Shown here: positions 53,510-62,169 of the stretch, one piece after another
How the letters are laid out: each line of letters opens with the position of its first letter
Position numbering within the stretch: the first letter of the stretch is position 1
Assembly (NCBI GenBank): GCA_965218555.1
Contig: OZ244625.1
Span: 3,162,001 to 3,226,000 of the forward strand
Length of the DNA stretch: 64,000 nt
Origin: JAPPLB01 sp965218555
GTDB taxonomy: Bacteria; Acidobacteriota; Terriglobia; Bryobacterales; UBA6623
Reading direction: 5' to 3'
Program-made: the position numbers and the translations under genes
Notes under the pieces: generated by a model
The model's input: only the letters and a program-made list of their open reading frames with translations
Database searches by the model: none
Told to the model about the DNA's origin: nothing

Positions 53510-54969
53510 ATGGATTTCGATGACTACAACCTGGATGCCAAAAACTACGACGAGATGTTCTTGCCGGACCGTGTCCCGAGGGAACATAGTCGGCTTCTCT
53601 ACGAAACACTGAGAGAGATCTCCGCCGAGGATCTGGGCAGCATCCAGGAACGGATTACGCGCTCGTTCTTGAATGAGGGCATCACCTTTACTGTTTACGG
53701 CGACGAAGAAGCCGACGAGCGCATCATCCCATCGACTGCCTGCCTCGGATTCTCTCAGGTGCCGAGTGGCGACAGCTTGCAGCCGGCCTGACGCAACGCC
53801 TCGGTGCCCTGAATCGCTTTCTGAAGGATATCTACAACGAAGCGCGCATCATTGCCGACTGTGTCATCCCGCTGGACATGGTGCGTGGCTGTCCCCAGTA
53901 CCGTATCGAGATGCGCGGTGTCTCCGCACCCCGCGGCGCCTGGGTCGCCATTTGTGGTACCGACCTGGTGCGTACCAACGACGGCTTCCTGGTGCTGGAG
54001 GACAACCTGCGGGTCCCCTCGGGTGTTTCGTACATGGTCGCCAATCGCAAAGCGGTGAAGGCAAGTCTTCGCCGTCTTTATCGCAAAACTGGCGTGCAGG
54101 AGGTGGAGCACTACGGGCGCATATTGCTCAAGACCCTGCGAGAGCTGGCTCCGAGAGGGATTTCCGACCCTTGCATCGCGCTGCTGACGCCCGGAGTCTA
54201 CAACTCCGCCTTCTACGAGCACCTGTTCCTGGCTCGCGAGATTGGTGCGGAACTGGTAGAAGGCCGCGACCTCTTGGTCAACAACGGTTTCGTTTACATG
54301 CGCACCACCGCAGGCCTGCGGCGAGTCGATGTGATCTATCGGCGAGTGGACGATGATTTTCTCGATCCGCTCGTCTCCCGCGCGGACTCTCTGCTCGGCG
54401 TGCCCGGGTTGCTCCACGCCTACAAACTTGGCAACGTAGCCCTGGTGAACTCACCCGGAACGGGCGTAGCTGACGACAAGAGTGTTTATGCCTACGTGCC
54501 TGACATGATCCGCTACTACTTGGGTGAAGAGCCGCTTCTGGCCAATGTGGAGACCTATATCAGCCGACGACCGAAGGATCTCGAGCACACCCTCGACAAC
54601 TTGGAGAACCTGATGGTGAAGCGTGTGGGCGAGTCCGGGGGGTACGGCATGCTGGTCGGCCCCCACTCCACGCCCGAGGAGCGCGAGACCTACGCCAAGC
54701 AGGTGCGCGCCAACCCGGCCGACTTCATCTCGCAGCCTGTACTGGCGCTTTCCCGTGCGCCCTGTCTAATCGAAGGCCGAGCCGAGCCGCGCCACGTTGA
54801 TCTGCGTCCATTCGTGCTCCATGGCCGAGAGACACGCATCGTGCCCGATGCGTTCTGCCGCGTCGCCCTGCGGCGAGGTAGCTTGGTGGTGAACTCCAGT
54901 CAGGGTGGAGGCGGCAAAGGCCTGTGGGTGTTAGCGGAAGATGACAAGACCTCCGAGAAGAGGGAGTGA
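53510..54969 (+). pseudogene. Circularly permuted ATP-grasp protein (DUF404/DUF407 type), frameshifted
   Basis: 486 residues if repaired. The first frame (53510-53791) ends DERIIPSTACLG, but from about 53730 the true sequence is IDCLPRILSGAEWRQLAAGLTQRLGALNRFLKDIYNEARI, one base out, so one base is missing near 53729-53731. The remainder is intact: DNLRVPSGVSYMVANRKAVK, VERRVDDDFLDPL-like VIYRRVDDDFLDPLVSRADS, GNVALVNSPGTGVADDKS, VKRVGESGGYGMLVGP and SSQGGGGKGLWVL. The family forms peptide-like bonds with ATP. It is the first of three coupled genes with alpha-E and transglutaminase proteins. Confidence 0.85.
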
Positions 54970-55949
54970 TGGGTGGAAGACTGAGAATGCTTTCGCGCAG
55001 CGCAGAGGGTCTCTATTGGATGGGCCGTTATTTCGAGCGTGCGGAGCATCTCTGCCGCCTGCTGCGATGGCAGGTGGAAACTCTGGTGGATCGGCCGATC
55101 CGGGAGATCTATTTCGGCTGGAGCCGGATCTACATGAGCTTGAACCGGCAGCCTCCTGGCGGCCGCCTTGAGTTGCTCGGCAGCGACGACTACACTCTGG
55201 CCGATTCTTACACTCTGGCCGGTGACCTCACTTTCGAGAACTCCGATTCGATCTGGAGTTGTTTCGCCCTCGGCCGTGAGAATGCCCGCCAGATGCGCCA
55301 CTGCATCAGCACAGAAATGTGGACCTGTTTGAACTTGGCCTATTTACGGCTCCGGAAGTCGAGCATTGCGGAAATCTGGAAGACCGCCCCAGAGAGCTTC
55401 TACGCGGAAACGGCAAATGAGATCAACACTTTCGTCGGCGTGGCGGAAGCAACCATGTATCGCGACGAAGGTTGGCATTTCTTGCAGTTGGGGCGTTTCA
55501 TTGAACGCGCCCAGTGCTCGACTGCATTGTTTCTGTCTCAGCTCGCCATCGCCAAGCTAAGGGACGAGTCCTTCGACGCAGACTGGACGAGTTTGTTGCG
55601 CGTCTGTCAGGCGTATGATGCCTACAACCGCAACTACAGCGTCGATGTCCAGCCGCGCCGGGTCCTTGACTTGCTCGTAACTGACCCTCTGCTGCACGGC
55701 TCGCTCTGTTGCTCGCTCGAAGCGGTGGCCGCGGAGATCAATGCCATCGGTCCCGGCCCGCATGAGCATTCCGGCGCCGTAGCCCGGCGCATGGCCGGCC
55801 GTCTGTGCGCTCTGATGCATAATGATTGGCCGGATCGAGAAGACCACGAGGCTCTTCTTGAGCAAGTCAGGGAGTCCAGCCGGAAACTCCACGATCTCCT
55901 GATCGCCGCCTACATCGATTACACCATCGAGGATTCTCCGGGACGCTGA
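54966..55949 (+). CDS. Alpha-E domain protein (DUF403)
   Basis: 327 residues, mostly alpha-helical. Characteristic pieces: LSRSAEGLYWMGRYFERAEHLCRLL near the start, SIWSCFALGRENARQMRHCISTEMW, DEGWHFLQLGRFIERAQCS and LLVTDPLLHGSLCCSLEAVA. The family always occurs with the circularly permuted ATP-grasp and a transglutaminase, and is thought to take part in making an unknown peptide. The ATG overlaps the end of the ATP-grasp gene (ATGA), so translation is coupled. Confidence 0.92.
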   Translation: MMGGRLRMLSRSAEGLYWMGRYFERAEHLCRLLRWQVETLVDRPIREIYFGWSRIYMSLNRQPPGGRLELLGSDDYTLADSYTLAGDLTFENSDSIWSCFALGRENARQMRHCISTEMWTCLNLAYLRLRKSSIAEIWKTAPESFYAETANEINTFVGVAEATMYRDEGWHFLQLGRFIERAQCSTALFLSQLAIAKLRDESFDADWTSLLRVCQAYDAYNRNYSVDVQPRRVLDLLVTDPLLHGSLCCSLEAVAAEINAIGPGPHEHSGAVARRMAGRLCALMHNDWPDREDHEALLEQVRESSRKLHDLLIAAYIDYTIEDSPGR

Positions 55950-55953
55950 CGCC

Positions 55954-56823
55954 ATGGCCGGAGCCATCCAGTATGGAATCAAGCACGTCTCACGCTACCT
56001 CTATGTATCCCCTGCACGGCAGTGCGTCATGTTGCTCTGCCTGCAGCCGCGCGGCGATCGGAGTCAGCGGCTTTTGCACTTCGAGATCGAAACGGAACCA
56101 CCGTCTTCCCTGAGCACTGAAACGGATTGTTTCGGCAACACGAGACATGTTCTTAACATTCATCGGGAGCACGAATCCTTGGAGATAACGGCCCGCTCCA
56201 AGGTCGAACCAGCAACCTTTTGCCCACTTCCAGACGGTCTCGGCGCAGATGCCTGGCAGGAAATCGACTCCTGGAAGGCATCCTTCATCCATTGGGACTT
56301 CACGAACCCGAGTGTGTTGGCCAGATCGTCACCCGCACTTGCCAGTTTCGTTGACCGCAACGGCATCAAGCGCGGGGACGATCCTCTCAAGGATCTCTTG
56401 TGGCTTTCCGACACTCTTCACAGCAGCTTCCACTACGTTCCGGGGAGCACCTCGGTGGCATCCCCCATTGAGCACATCCTCGAATCCGGCCGGGGAGTCT
56501 GTCAGGACTACGTTCATGTCATGATCGCCATTGCGCGGTCCTGGGGCATTCCTGCCTGCTATGTCTCGGGCTACCTGCATATCACCGGCCCAGACGGCGA
56601 GGAGGCGCAGGAAAATGCCACCCACGCCTGGGTCGAATGCCTGCTGCCGGAACTCGGCTGGGTCGGATTCGATCCAGCCAACAAGAGTGTCGTCGACGAA
56701 CGTCACGTTCGAATCGCTGTGGGCCGCGACTACCAGGACGTGTCTCCAACCCGGGGCGTTTACCGAGGAGGTGGGCAAACCCGGCTCGATGTGGATGTGC
56801 AGGTTCGCGATTGCTCGGCGTGA
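55954..56823 (+). CDS. Transglutaminase-like cysteine protease-fold protein
   Basis: 289 residues. Bacterial transglutaminase N-terminal domain (residues 5-85, GIKHVSRYLYVSPARQCVMLLCLQP), then the catalytic core: Cys in ESGRGVCQDYVHVMIAIAR, His in NATHAWVECLLPELGW and Asp in VGFDPANKS. All three catalytic residues are present. It is expected to cleave or cross-link the product of the ATP-grasp/alpha-E pair. Starts 4 bases after the alpha-E gene. Ends 36 bases before a strong hairpin. Confidence 0.92.
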   Translation: MAGAIQYGIKHVSRYLYVSPARQCVMLLCLQPRGDRSQRLLHFEIETEPPSSLSTETDCFGNTRHVLNIHREHESLEITARSKVEPATFCPLPDGLGADAWQEIDSWKASFIHWDFTNPSVLARSSPALASFVDRNGIKRGDDPLKDLLWLSDTLHSSFHYVPGSTSVASPIEHILESGRGVCQDYVHVMIAIARSWGIPACYVSGYLHITGPDGEEAQENATHAWVECLLPELGWVGFDPANKSVVDERHVRIAVGRDYQDVSPTRGVYRGGGQTRLDVDVQVRDCSA

Positions 56824-56859
56824 GGCTACTCGACTGCAGGCAGAAACCCGGTGAGCTAC

Positions 56860-56903
56860 GGTACCTGTCTCCTTGACGCTGTGGCGTCAAGGAGACAGGT
56901 ACC
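56860..56903. terminator. 20-bp perfect hairpin between convergent genes
   Basis: The arms ggtacctgtctccttgacgc and its exact inverse are separated by tgtg. It is followed on the plus strand by actatttt and stands one base before the stop of the convergent glycosyltransferase. It should stop transcription from both sides. Perfect 20-bp arms are longer than most terminators, so it may also be a dispersed repeat. Confidence 0.7.
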
Positions 56904-56904
56904 A

Positions 56905-57699
56905 CTATTTTGGGTACTTGCCAGTCCTGTCGTTCTTGCGGACACGGAGGATGTCCACGAAAGCGTCGGCGCCGGAAAATACATTGACCTTGGTTCCGTG
57001 GCGATTGTCCCAGCGAACAGGCACCTCAACGGTCCGGTAGCCGAGTTTGAGCGCGAGATAGAGCACTTCCACGTCGAAGCCGAATCCTTCCAGAAGCTGC
57101 CGAGAAAAGATATCTTGCGCGGACTTTTCTGAAAATAGCTTAAAGCCGCACTGTGTGTCCTTGAAGGTGAGTCCGGTTCCGAGGCGTACAGCGAAGTTGA
57201 AGACGCGGCCTATCGCTTCACGGAACCAGGACTGGCGAACAACGATGAGTGAGCGGTCGACGGCCCGTGAGCCGATCGCAATGTCACAACCTTGTTCTTC
57301 GACGGCTGCGAAAAGCTTCAGGCACTCGTCGATTGGCGCGGAAAGGTCGGCGTCGGTAACAAGCACCCATCCATGGCAGCTTTCGGAGACACCGTGCCGT
57401 ACCGAGTAGCCCTTACCGCGATTGGTTCCGTTTTCAAGCACAGTCACCTGCAGGTGGTCGCTCTCGATGCCGGCTGCGGCCGCTCGGGCCGCCTCGAAGG
57501 TGCCGTCGGTCGAACCGTCGTTCACCACGAGGATCTCGCAGGGACCGTCGACGTGCGCGCTAAGGAAACCAGCCACCTTCCGCAAGGAGGAAGGAAGGCG
57601 CTGCTGTTCGTTGTAGGCGGGGACGACGACCGAAAGAGGAGGCAACAAAAGGGATTGGCTCCGAGGAAGCGACGGCGCGCTTAGTGTCCAAATGCCCAC
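56905..57699 (-). CDS. Family 2 glycosyltransferase (dolichyl-phosphate glucosyl/mannosyltransferase-like)
   Basis: 264 residues from GTG 57699 (TTG at 57702 is adjacent). GT2 motifs: LSVVVPAYNEQQRLPSSL, EILVVNDGSTDGTFEAA, NRGKGYSVRHGV, the metal DxD as VLVTDADLSAP and GSRAVDRSLI. The GFGFDVEVLYLALKLGYRTVEVPVRW end is typical of ALG5/DPM1-type enzymes moving a sugar from a nucleotide to a polyprenyl phosphate. No C-terminal helix, so it is peripheral. The last gene of this strand before the hairpin. Confidence 0.88.
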   Translation of the reverse strand: MGIWTLSAPSLPRSQSLLLPPLSVVVPAYNEQQRLPSSLRKVAGFLSAHVDGPCEILVVNDGSTDGTFEAARAAAAGIESDHLQVTVLENGTNRGKGYSVRHGVSESCHGWVLVTDADLSAPIDECLKLFAAVEEQGCDIAIGSRAVDRSLIVVRQSWFREAIGRVFNFAVRLGTGLTFKDTQCGFKLFSEKSAQDIFSRQLLEGFGFDVEVLYLALKLGYRTVEVPVRWDNRHGTKVNVFSGADAFVDILRVRKNDRTGKYPK

Positions 57700-57733
57700 C
57701 AAGCAACTCGCGATTCGACCTGACGGCTGCTTT

Positions 57734-58013
57734 GTGCTCCGCTGCGTGGTGACAACGTGACTAGTGCTTGGCGGCCATCAGGGCGCGCAACCGGCGGGCG
57801 CGATCCGGGCTCCTCAGAGCACGTAGCGCCTTGGCTTCGATTTGCCGGATGCGTTCCCGTGTGAGGGCGAACTCCTGACCGATCTCTTGCAGGGTGTGCG
57901 CGCGATCGCATCCGATACCAAATCGCATGCGGATCACCTTTTCTTCCTTGGGAGAGAGGGTATGGAGCACGCTGGTGATCTCATCCTGTACATCCGATTC
58001 GATGACAGTGTCG
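57734..58013 (-). repeat. Tandem duplication of the rpoD 3' end
   Basis: This stretch repeats 58048-58327 at a constant offset of 314 bases with about 86% identity. It contains the last about 83 codons of rpoD, the stop and about 27 bases of the downstream flank. The 34 bases between the copies (58014-58047) are not part of the repeat. Confidence 0.9.
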
Positions 58014-58072
58014 GCGCGTGCGCCGAAGATCGCGGCAAGCAGGCCTCGTGCTCCGCGGCGTGGTGACAACAT
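57761..58072 (-). CDS. Free-standing sigma-70 region 4 protein
   Basis: 103 residues. The first 20 (MLSPRRGARGLLAAIFGARA) are new; from residue 21 it is a copy of RpoD's region 4: DTVIESDVQDEITSVLHTLS, KEEKVIRMRFGIGCDRAHTL, QEIGQEFALTRERIRQIEAKAL and RALRSPDRARR. The helix-turn-helix and -35 recognition helix residues are unchanged; about 11 of 83 residues differ, mostly outside them. It starts two bases after the rpoD stop with no clear ribosome site, so translation would depend on reinitiation. It could bind the RNA polymerase beta-flap or -35 DNA without a core-binding region 2. It may instead be a harmless remnant. Confidence 0.6.
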   Translation of the reverse strand: MLSPRRGARGLLAAIFGARADTVIESDVQDEITSVLHTLSPKEEKVIRMRFGIGCDRAHTLQEIGQEFALTRERIRQIEAKALRALRSPDRARRLRALMAAKH

Positions 58073-58074
58073 GA

Positions 58075-59622
58075 CTAGTGCTTGGCGGCCATCAGGGCGC
58101 GCAACCGGCGGGCGCGGTCCGGGCCCCTCAGAGCACGGAGCGCCTTTGCTTCGATTTGCCGGATGCGTTCCCGGGTGACGGCAAACTCCTGACCGATATC
58201 TTCCAGGGTGTGTTCACGATCGTATCCGATGCCAAATCGCATGCGGATCACCTTTTCTTCCTTTGGAGAAAGGGTTTTGAGCACGTCGGCCGTCTCGTCC
58301 TGGACATTCGATTCGATGACAGTGTCGACGGGAGAACCGACCCAGCGGTCCTCCAGCAGGTCGCCGAGCGCGGATTCACCGTCCCGGCCGACAGGTGTTT
58401 CCAGCGAAACCGGGTCTCGTGAGATCGTCTTGAGTCTCTGGACCTTCTCCGCCGAGATTTCCATGCAGCCGCCGATTTCATCGTTCGTGGGGGTGCGGCC
58501 GAGATCCTTCTCCAGCTCGCGTAAGGCTCGCAAAAACTTGTTCATGCTCTCGTTCATGTGAACGGGAATGCGGATCGTACGCGATTGATCGGCGATGGCT
58601 CTGGTAATGGCTTGGCGAATCCACCAAGTGGCGTAGGTGGAGAACTTGAAGCCGCGGCGGTATTCAAACTTCTCGGCGGCCCGCATCAGCCCGAGGTTGC
58701 CTTCCTGAATCAAGTCAAGAAGGTGGAGGCCACGGTTGACGTACTTCTTCGCCACGGACACGACCAAGCGAAGGTTCGCTTCTACGAGCGCTTTCTTGGC
58801 CCTCTCCGACTCGCAGAAGCCGTCGTAGATGCGACGTGTCGTGTGCCGGACATCATTGAGAGTAAACCGGTAGGCCGCCTCGGCCTTGCGGATCTCACGG
58901 CGGATTTCCCGTTGGGCCGCCTCAGTGGAGCTGGTTTTCCTCGTTGGCTTCGTTTTGAGTCGATCCAGTTCGGAATAGAGCGGAGCGAGATTCGATTGGG
59001 CCTTCTCCAACTCGTCACTGAACTTCTCCCAGTAAGTCTGCGAGAAAGGCACTTCCTGAATCGTCCTCGAGAGCTTAACCAGGAGTCGTTTGCGTTTCCA
59101 CTGGAGCTGTCGGGCGACATGGACGTTCCGCTTTGGAGTGCGCTTGATCTTCTGGTCGATCGTCTCCACCCGCTTGTAAGCCCTCATCACGCGGGTGAAC
59201 TTCCGCTTGGCTTCGGCGCGCTTCTTTTCGCGCTCGTCTTCTGTTTCGTCAGTACGGGGGATGACGACGACGGTTTCCAGATCGGTGTCGCCACGCTTGA
59301 TCCGATCATAAAGGGCCACGATCTCGGTCAGGACGAGCGGGGAGCGTGAAATAGCTCGGAACATCTGCGTCTTTCCGCGCTCCATGCGGCGGGCCAAGTC
59401 CACCTCGCCCTGTCGGGTCAGTAAGGGGACGGAGCCCATCTCCCGCAGATAAACCCGGACCGGATCGTCGGTGTAAAGAGCTTCTTCGGCGGCGGCTGGT
59501 TCCAGTTCAGCGGCATTCAAGTCTCGCCCTGGGCCGTCAATGAAGCCGCCGTTGTCTTCGACCTCGACCTTGAGCCGCTTGCGTGACTCGGGAATGAGCT
59601 GTTGTTCCTCGAACTGATCCAC
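58075..59622 (-). CDS. rpoD: Primary sigma factor, RpoD/SigA
   Basis: 515 residues from GTG 59622; a stop in frame four codons upstream fixes this as the farthest start. No region 1.1 is present. Region 1.2 starts at DDPVRVYLREMGSVPLLTRQGEVDLARRME; a basic non-conserved domain of about 190 residues follows; region 2 has LRLVVSVAKKYVNRGLHLLDLIQEGNLGLMRAAEKFEYRRGFKFSTYATWWIRQAITRAIADQ; region 3 ISRDPVSLETPVGRDGES; region 4 RERIRQIEAKALRALR. It directs most transcription. Its own 3' end is duplicated downstream. Confidence 0.96.
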   Translation of the reverse strand: MDQFEEQQLIPESRKRLKVEVEDNGGFIDGPGRDLNAAELEPAAAEEALYTDDPVRVYLREMGSVPLLTRQGEVDLARRMERGKTQMFRAISRSPLVLTEIVALYDRIKRGDTDLETVVVIPRTDETEDEREKKRAEAKRKFTRVMRAYKRVETIDQKIKRTPKRNVHVARQLQWKRKRLLVKLSRTIQEVPFSQTYWEKFSDELEKAQSNLAPLYSELDRLKTKPTRKTSSTEAAQREIRREIRKAEAAYRFTLNDVRHTTRRIYDGFCESERAKKALVEANLRLVVSVAKKYVNRGLHLLDLIQEGNLGLMRAAEKFEYRRGFKFSTYATWWIRQAITRAIADQSRTIRIPVHMNESMNKFLRALRELEKDLGRTPTNDEIGGCMEISAEKVQRLKTISRDPVSLETPVGRDGESALGDLLEDRWVGSPVDTVIESNVQDETADVLKTLSPKEEKVIRMRFGIGYDREHTLEDIGQEFAVTRERIRQIEAKALRALRGPDRARRLRALMAAKH

Positions 59623-60102
59623 GATCGAATCCTAGGATCTCATATCGACTCAGCAGGGTCGAATTTCCTGTACTGAGTCATGCTCCACATATGGCCGATT
59701 AACTGAGTCCAGACCCCAATGTCTGTCTTCGCTGTCACGAGCAGGAGCCTCGATCCCACCCAACTTGGCACTGGGATGCCAAGCAGAGGAACACGGCTGA
59801 ACGGGCCGGATCGAACATGTGGCGGGGGAGGTGAGAAATAATTCCGTAGATCCAACGGGTCTACAGCCTTTCTAGACTCAGTATCAGCGAAAGATGCCTT
59901 ATTTGCAATAGGAAATCTGCAATGGGCGGCGGTGACGGCACGGGCCGGATCTCATAATCTGTCGGATACTACATGTAGATGTATACGTAATATATACTTC
60001 CACATACTGTAGTTTTGTTGACGACAGCCCGTCGGCGAAGCGCGGCATTGCCAGACAGCTTCCCCATTTGGCCGGCCCCGGTCACATGGATCATAAGTGC
60101 TT
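59623..60102. other. rpoD upstream region with repeated CTGAGTC motif
   Basis: 480 bases. The heptamer CTGAGTC or its inverse occurs at 59647, 59673, 59703 and 59875, three times as ACTGAGTC. An AT-rich segment near 59960-60000 holds the palindrome ctacatgtag (59969-59978) and gtata...tatac (59981-59997), a likely promoter or operator zone for rpoD. No gene was found. Confidence 0.5.
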
Positions 60103-60567
60103 TCAATTCAATTTCTTCTGCTTGATCAGGGCGGTGACCTCTTTGAGGAACTCTTCTTCGTCTTGAAAGTCGCGATATACGGATGCGAAGCGGACATAGG
60201 CAACTTGGTCGATCGTGCGCAAACGTTCCATCAAGCGTTCTCCGATAGCCACGGTGGCGCACTCACGCTCTGGGGCCTCGACGACCATCGATTCCGCCTC
60301 GTTGACCAGTTCCTGCAGCTTGCTCATGCTGACGGGACGTTTCTCGCAAGCGCGCAGAAGGCCGTTAAGTACCTTCTGGCGGTCGAACTTTTCGCGGCGG
60401 CCGTCTTTCTTGACGACCATGTAGGGAACCTCGTCGATGCGTTCGTAGGTAGTGAAGCGCCGAAAGCAATGCAGACACTCGCGACGCCGGCGGATGACAT
60501 CGCCTTCCTTGCCTTCACGGGAGTCGACAACCTTGTCGGACGTTTGTTCGCAGAAGGGACAGCGCAT
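60103..60567 (-). CDS. nrdR: NrdR transcriptional repressor
   Basis: 154 residues. A four-cysteine zinc ribbon (MRCPFCEQTSDKVVDSRE and ECLHCFRRFTTYERI) and an ATP-cone (VVKKDGRREKFDRQKVLNGLLRACEKRPVS) in the order and length of NrdR. It senses dATP/ATP and represses ribonucleotide reductase genes; none is in the window. It lies between the DUF1501 gene and rpoD on the same strand, 480 bases from the latter. Confidence 0.96.
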   Translation of the reverse strand: MRCPFCEQTSDKVVDSREGKEGDVIRRRRECLHCFRRFTTYERIDEVPYMVVKKDGRREKFDRQKVLNGLLRACEKRPVSMSKLQELVNEAESMVVEAPERECATVAIGERLMERLRTIDQVAYVRFASVYRDFQDEEEFLKEVTALIKQKKLN

Positions 60568-60714
60568 GCTTGGGAGTTGACCTTTGATCCTATCGCACTA
60601 CGTCGGGCCGGCTTGACGGCGCCTTCCGAATACGACTTCGTTCATTCAGACGCCAGTCATGAGGTCCTGCGGTGAGCGGGTACAGTTTGCTGTATTGAAA
60701 CGCGCTGCACAACA

Positions 60715-62169
60715 CTAAGCGAGTAGCTTGGTGATGACATGGCCGCCGACGTCCGTCAGTCGGAAATCGCGCCCGCGGAACTTGAAGGTCAGTTTGGCAT
60801 GGTCGATTCCGAGCAGGTGGAGGATTGTGGCCTGGATGTCGTGAACGTGGACCGGGTCCTCGACCGGGGAAAAACCGATCTCGTCGGTCTCGCCGATCGT
60901 CTGACCGGGTTTGACGCCGCCGCCGGCGAACCACATGGTAAAGGCGTCAATGTGGTGATTGCGGCCGATCGTTTCGCGCTCTTCGCCCATCGGGGTTCGG
61001 CCGAACTCGCCGCCCCAAACGACAAGCGTTTCTTCCAGAAGGCCGCGCCGCTTGAGGTCGCGTATGAGCGCCGCGATGGCCTGGTCGACGTCCAGGCAGA
61101 CTTCGTCCAGGCTGTTTTCGAGGTTCTCGCTACCGCCACCGTGGTGGTCCCAGCTTGAGTGATAGAGCTGGACAAAGCGCACACCCCGCTCCACCAAGCG
61201 CCGCGCCAAGATGCAATTGTTCGCAAATGACTTGGCGCCCGTTTCGGCGCCGTACATCGCGAGAGTTGACTTAGACTCGGAGGAGAAGTCGATCAGTTCC
61301 GGACCGCTTGTCTGCATGCGGTGCGCCATCTCGTAGGCGGCAATCCGGGTCGAGATTTCCGGGTCGCCCACGTGCTCAAGCTGCATCCCATTGAGGTCGA
61401 GAATCGTGTCGATCGTCGTCTCTTGACGCGCCGCGTCGAACCCCGGCGGGTTTGACATGTTGAGAATTGGGTCGCCGCCGCTCAGGAAAGGAACGCCCTG
61501 ATGCGCCGTCGGCAGGAATCCGCTCGCCCAATTGAGTGCGCCTCCGCGAGGTCCCCGCGGGCCGGACTGCAAAACGACGAATCCGGGAAGCTCGTCCGAC
61601 TCGCTGCCGATACCATAGCTGACCCAGGAGCCCATGCTCGGCCGCCCGAAAATCGGCGTACCGGTATTCATCATGATCTTGGCGGGAGCATGGTTGAAGT
61701 TCTCGGTGTGGATGGATCGGACGAATGCGAGATCGTCGACAACCTGCGCAGTGTGCGGGAAGCACTCGGACACCAACTTACCCGACTGGCCGTAGCGTTT
61801 GAACTTCCGCTTCGTTCCGAGAAGCTTCGGCGGGTTCTTCGTAAAACTTTCCATGAAGGCGAAGCGTTTGCCTTCCATCAGTGACGGCGGAATAGGCTGG
61901 CCGTTCAACTTCTGCAAGTCGGGCTTGTGTTCCCACAGCTCGAATTGGCTGGGAGCGCCGGCCATGAAGAGGTAGATGACGTTCTTCGCCTTTTCAGGGA
62001 AGTGGCGTTTTTCGAGAAGAGGTCCTTTCGCAGGCGAGCCGAACAGCGAATCGCCGACGATGAGAGAGGTCAGCGCCGTCTTGCCGAGCCCGATGCCGCA
62101 TTGCTCGAAGAAGTGTCGTCGAGTCGTGCGCTGGAGGGCAGGGTAGGTTTGATCGTCGGGTCGTATCAT
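60715..62169 (-). CDS. DUF1501 protein, Tat-exported sulfatase-like
   Basis: 484 residues. Tat-type start (TTRRHFFEQCGIGLGKTALTSLI). The body matches DUF1501: KAKNVIYLFMAGAPSQFELWEHKP, HTENFNHAPAKIMMNTGTPIFGRPSMGSWVSYG, LYHSSWDHHGGGSENL, VVWGGEFGRTPM, HHIDAFTMWFAGGGVKPG and HVHDIQATILHLLGID. Proteins of this kind belong to the alkaline-phosphatase superfamily and are always paired with a DUF1549/1553 protein, as here; the pair is abundant in Planctomycetota, Verrucomicrobiota and Acidobacteriota and tied to polysaccharide use. It overlaps its partner by 4 bases. Confidence 0.9.
   Translation of the reverse strand: MIRPDDQTYPALQRTTRRHFFEQCGIGLGKTALTSLIVGDSLFGSPAKGPLLEKRHFPEKAKNVIYLFMAGAPSQFELWEHKPDLQKLNGQPIPPSLMEGKRFAFMESFTKNPPKLLGTKRKFKRYGQSGKLVSECFPHTAQVVDDLAFVRSIHTENFNHAPAKIMMNTGTPIFGRPSMGSWVSYGIGSESDELPGFVVLQSGPRGPRGGALNWASGFLPTAHQGVPFLSGGDPILNMSNPPGFDAARQETTIDTILDLNGMQLEHVGDPEISTRIAAYEMAHRMQTSGPELIDFSSESKSTLAMYGAETGAKSFANNCILARRLVERGVRFVQLYHSSWDHHGGGSENLENSLDEVCLDVDQAIAALIRDLKRRGLLEETLVVWGGEFGRTPMGEERETIGRNHHIDAFTMWFAGGGVKPGQTIGETDEIGFSPVEDPVHVHDIQATILHLLGIDHAKLTFKFRGRDFRLTDVGGHVITKLLA

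Noticed and set aside
59969..59997. Palindromes as NrdR boxes or BlaI/CopY operator
   Set aside because: NrdR boxes come as two 16-bp sites about 31 bases apart and control reductase genes; these differ in spacing and context. ctacatgtag contains TACATGTA but is far from the BlaI gene and could be chance.
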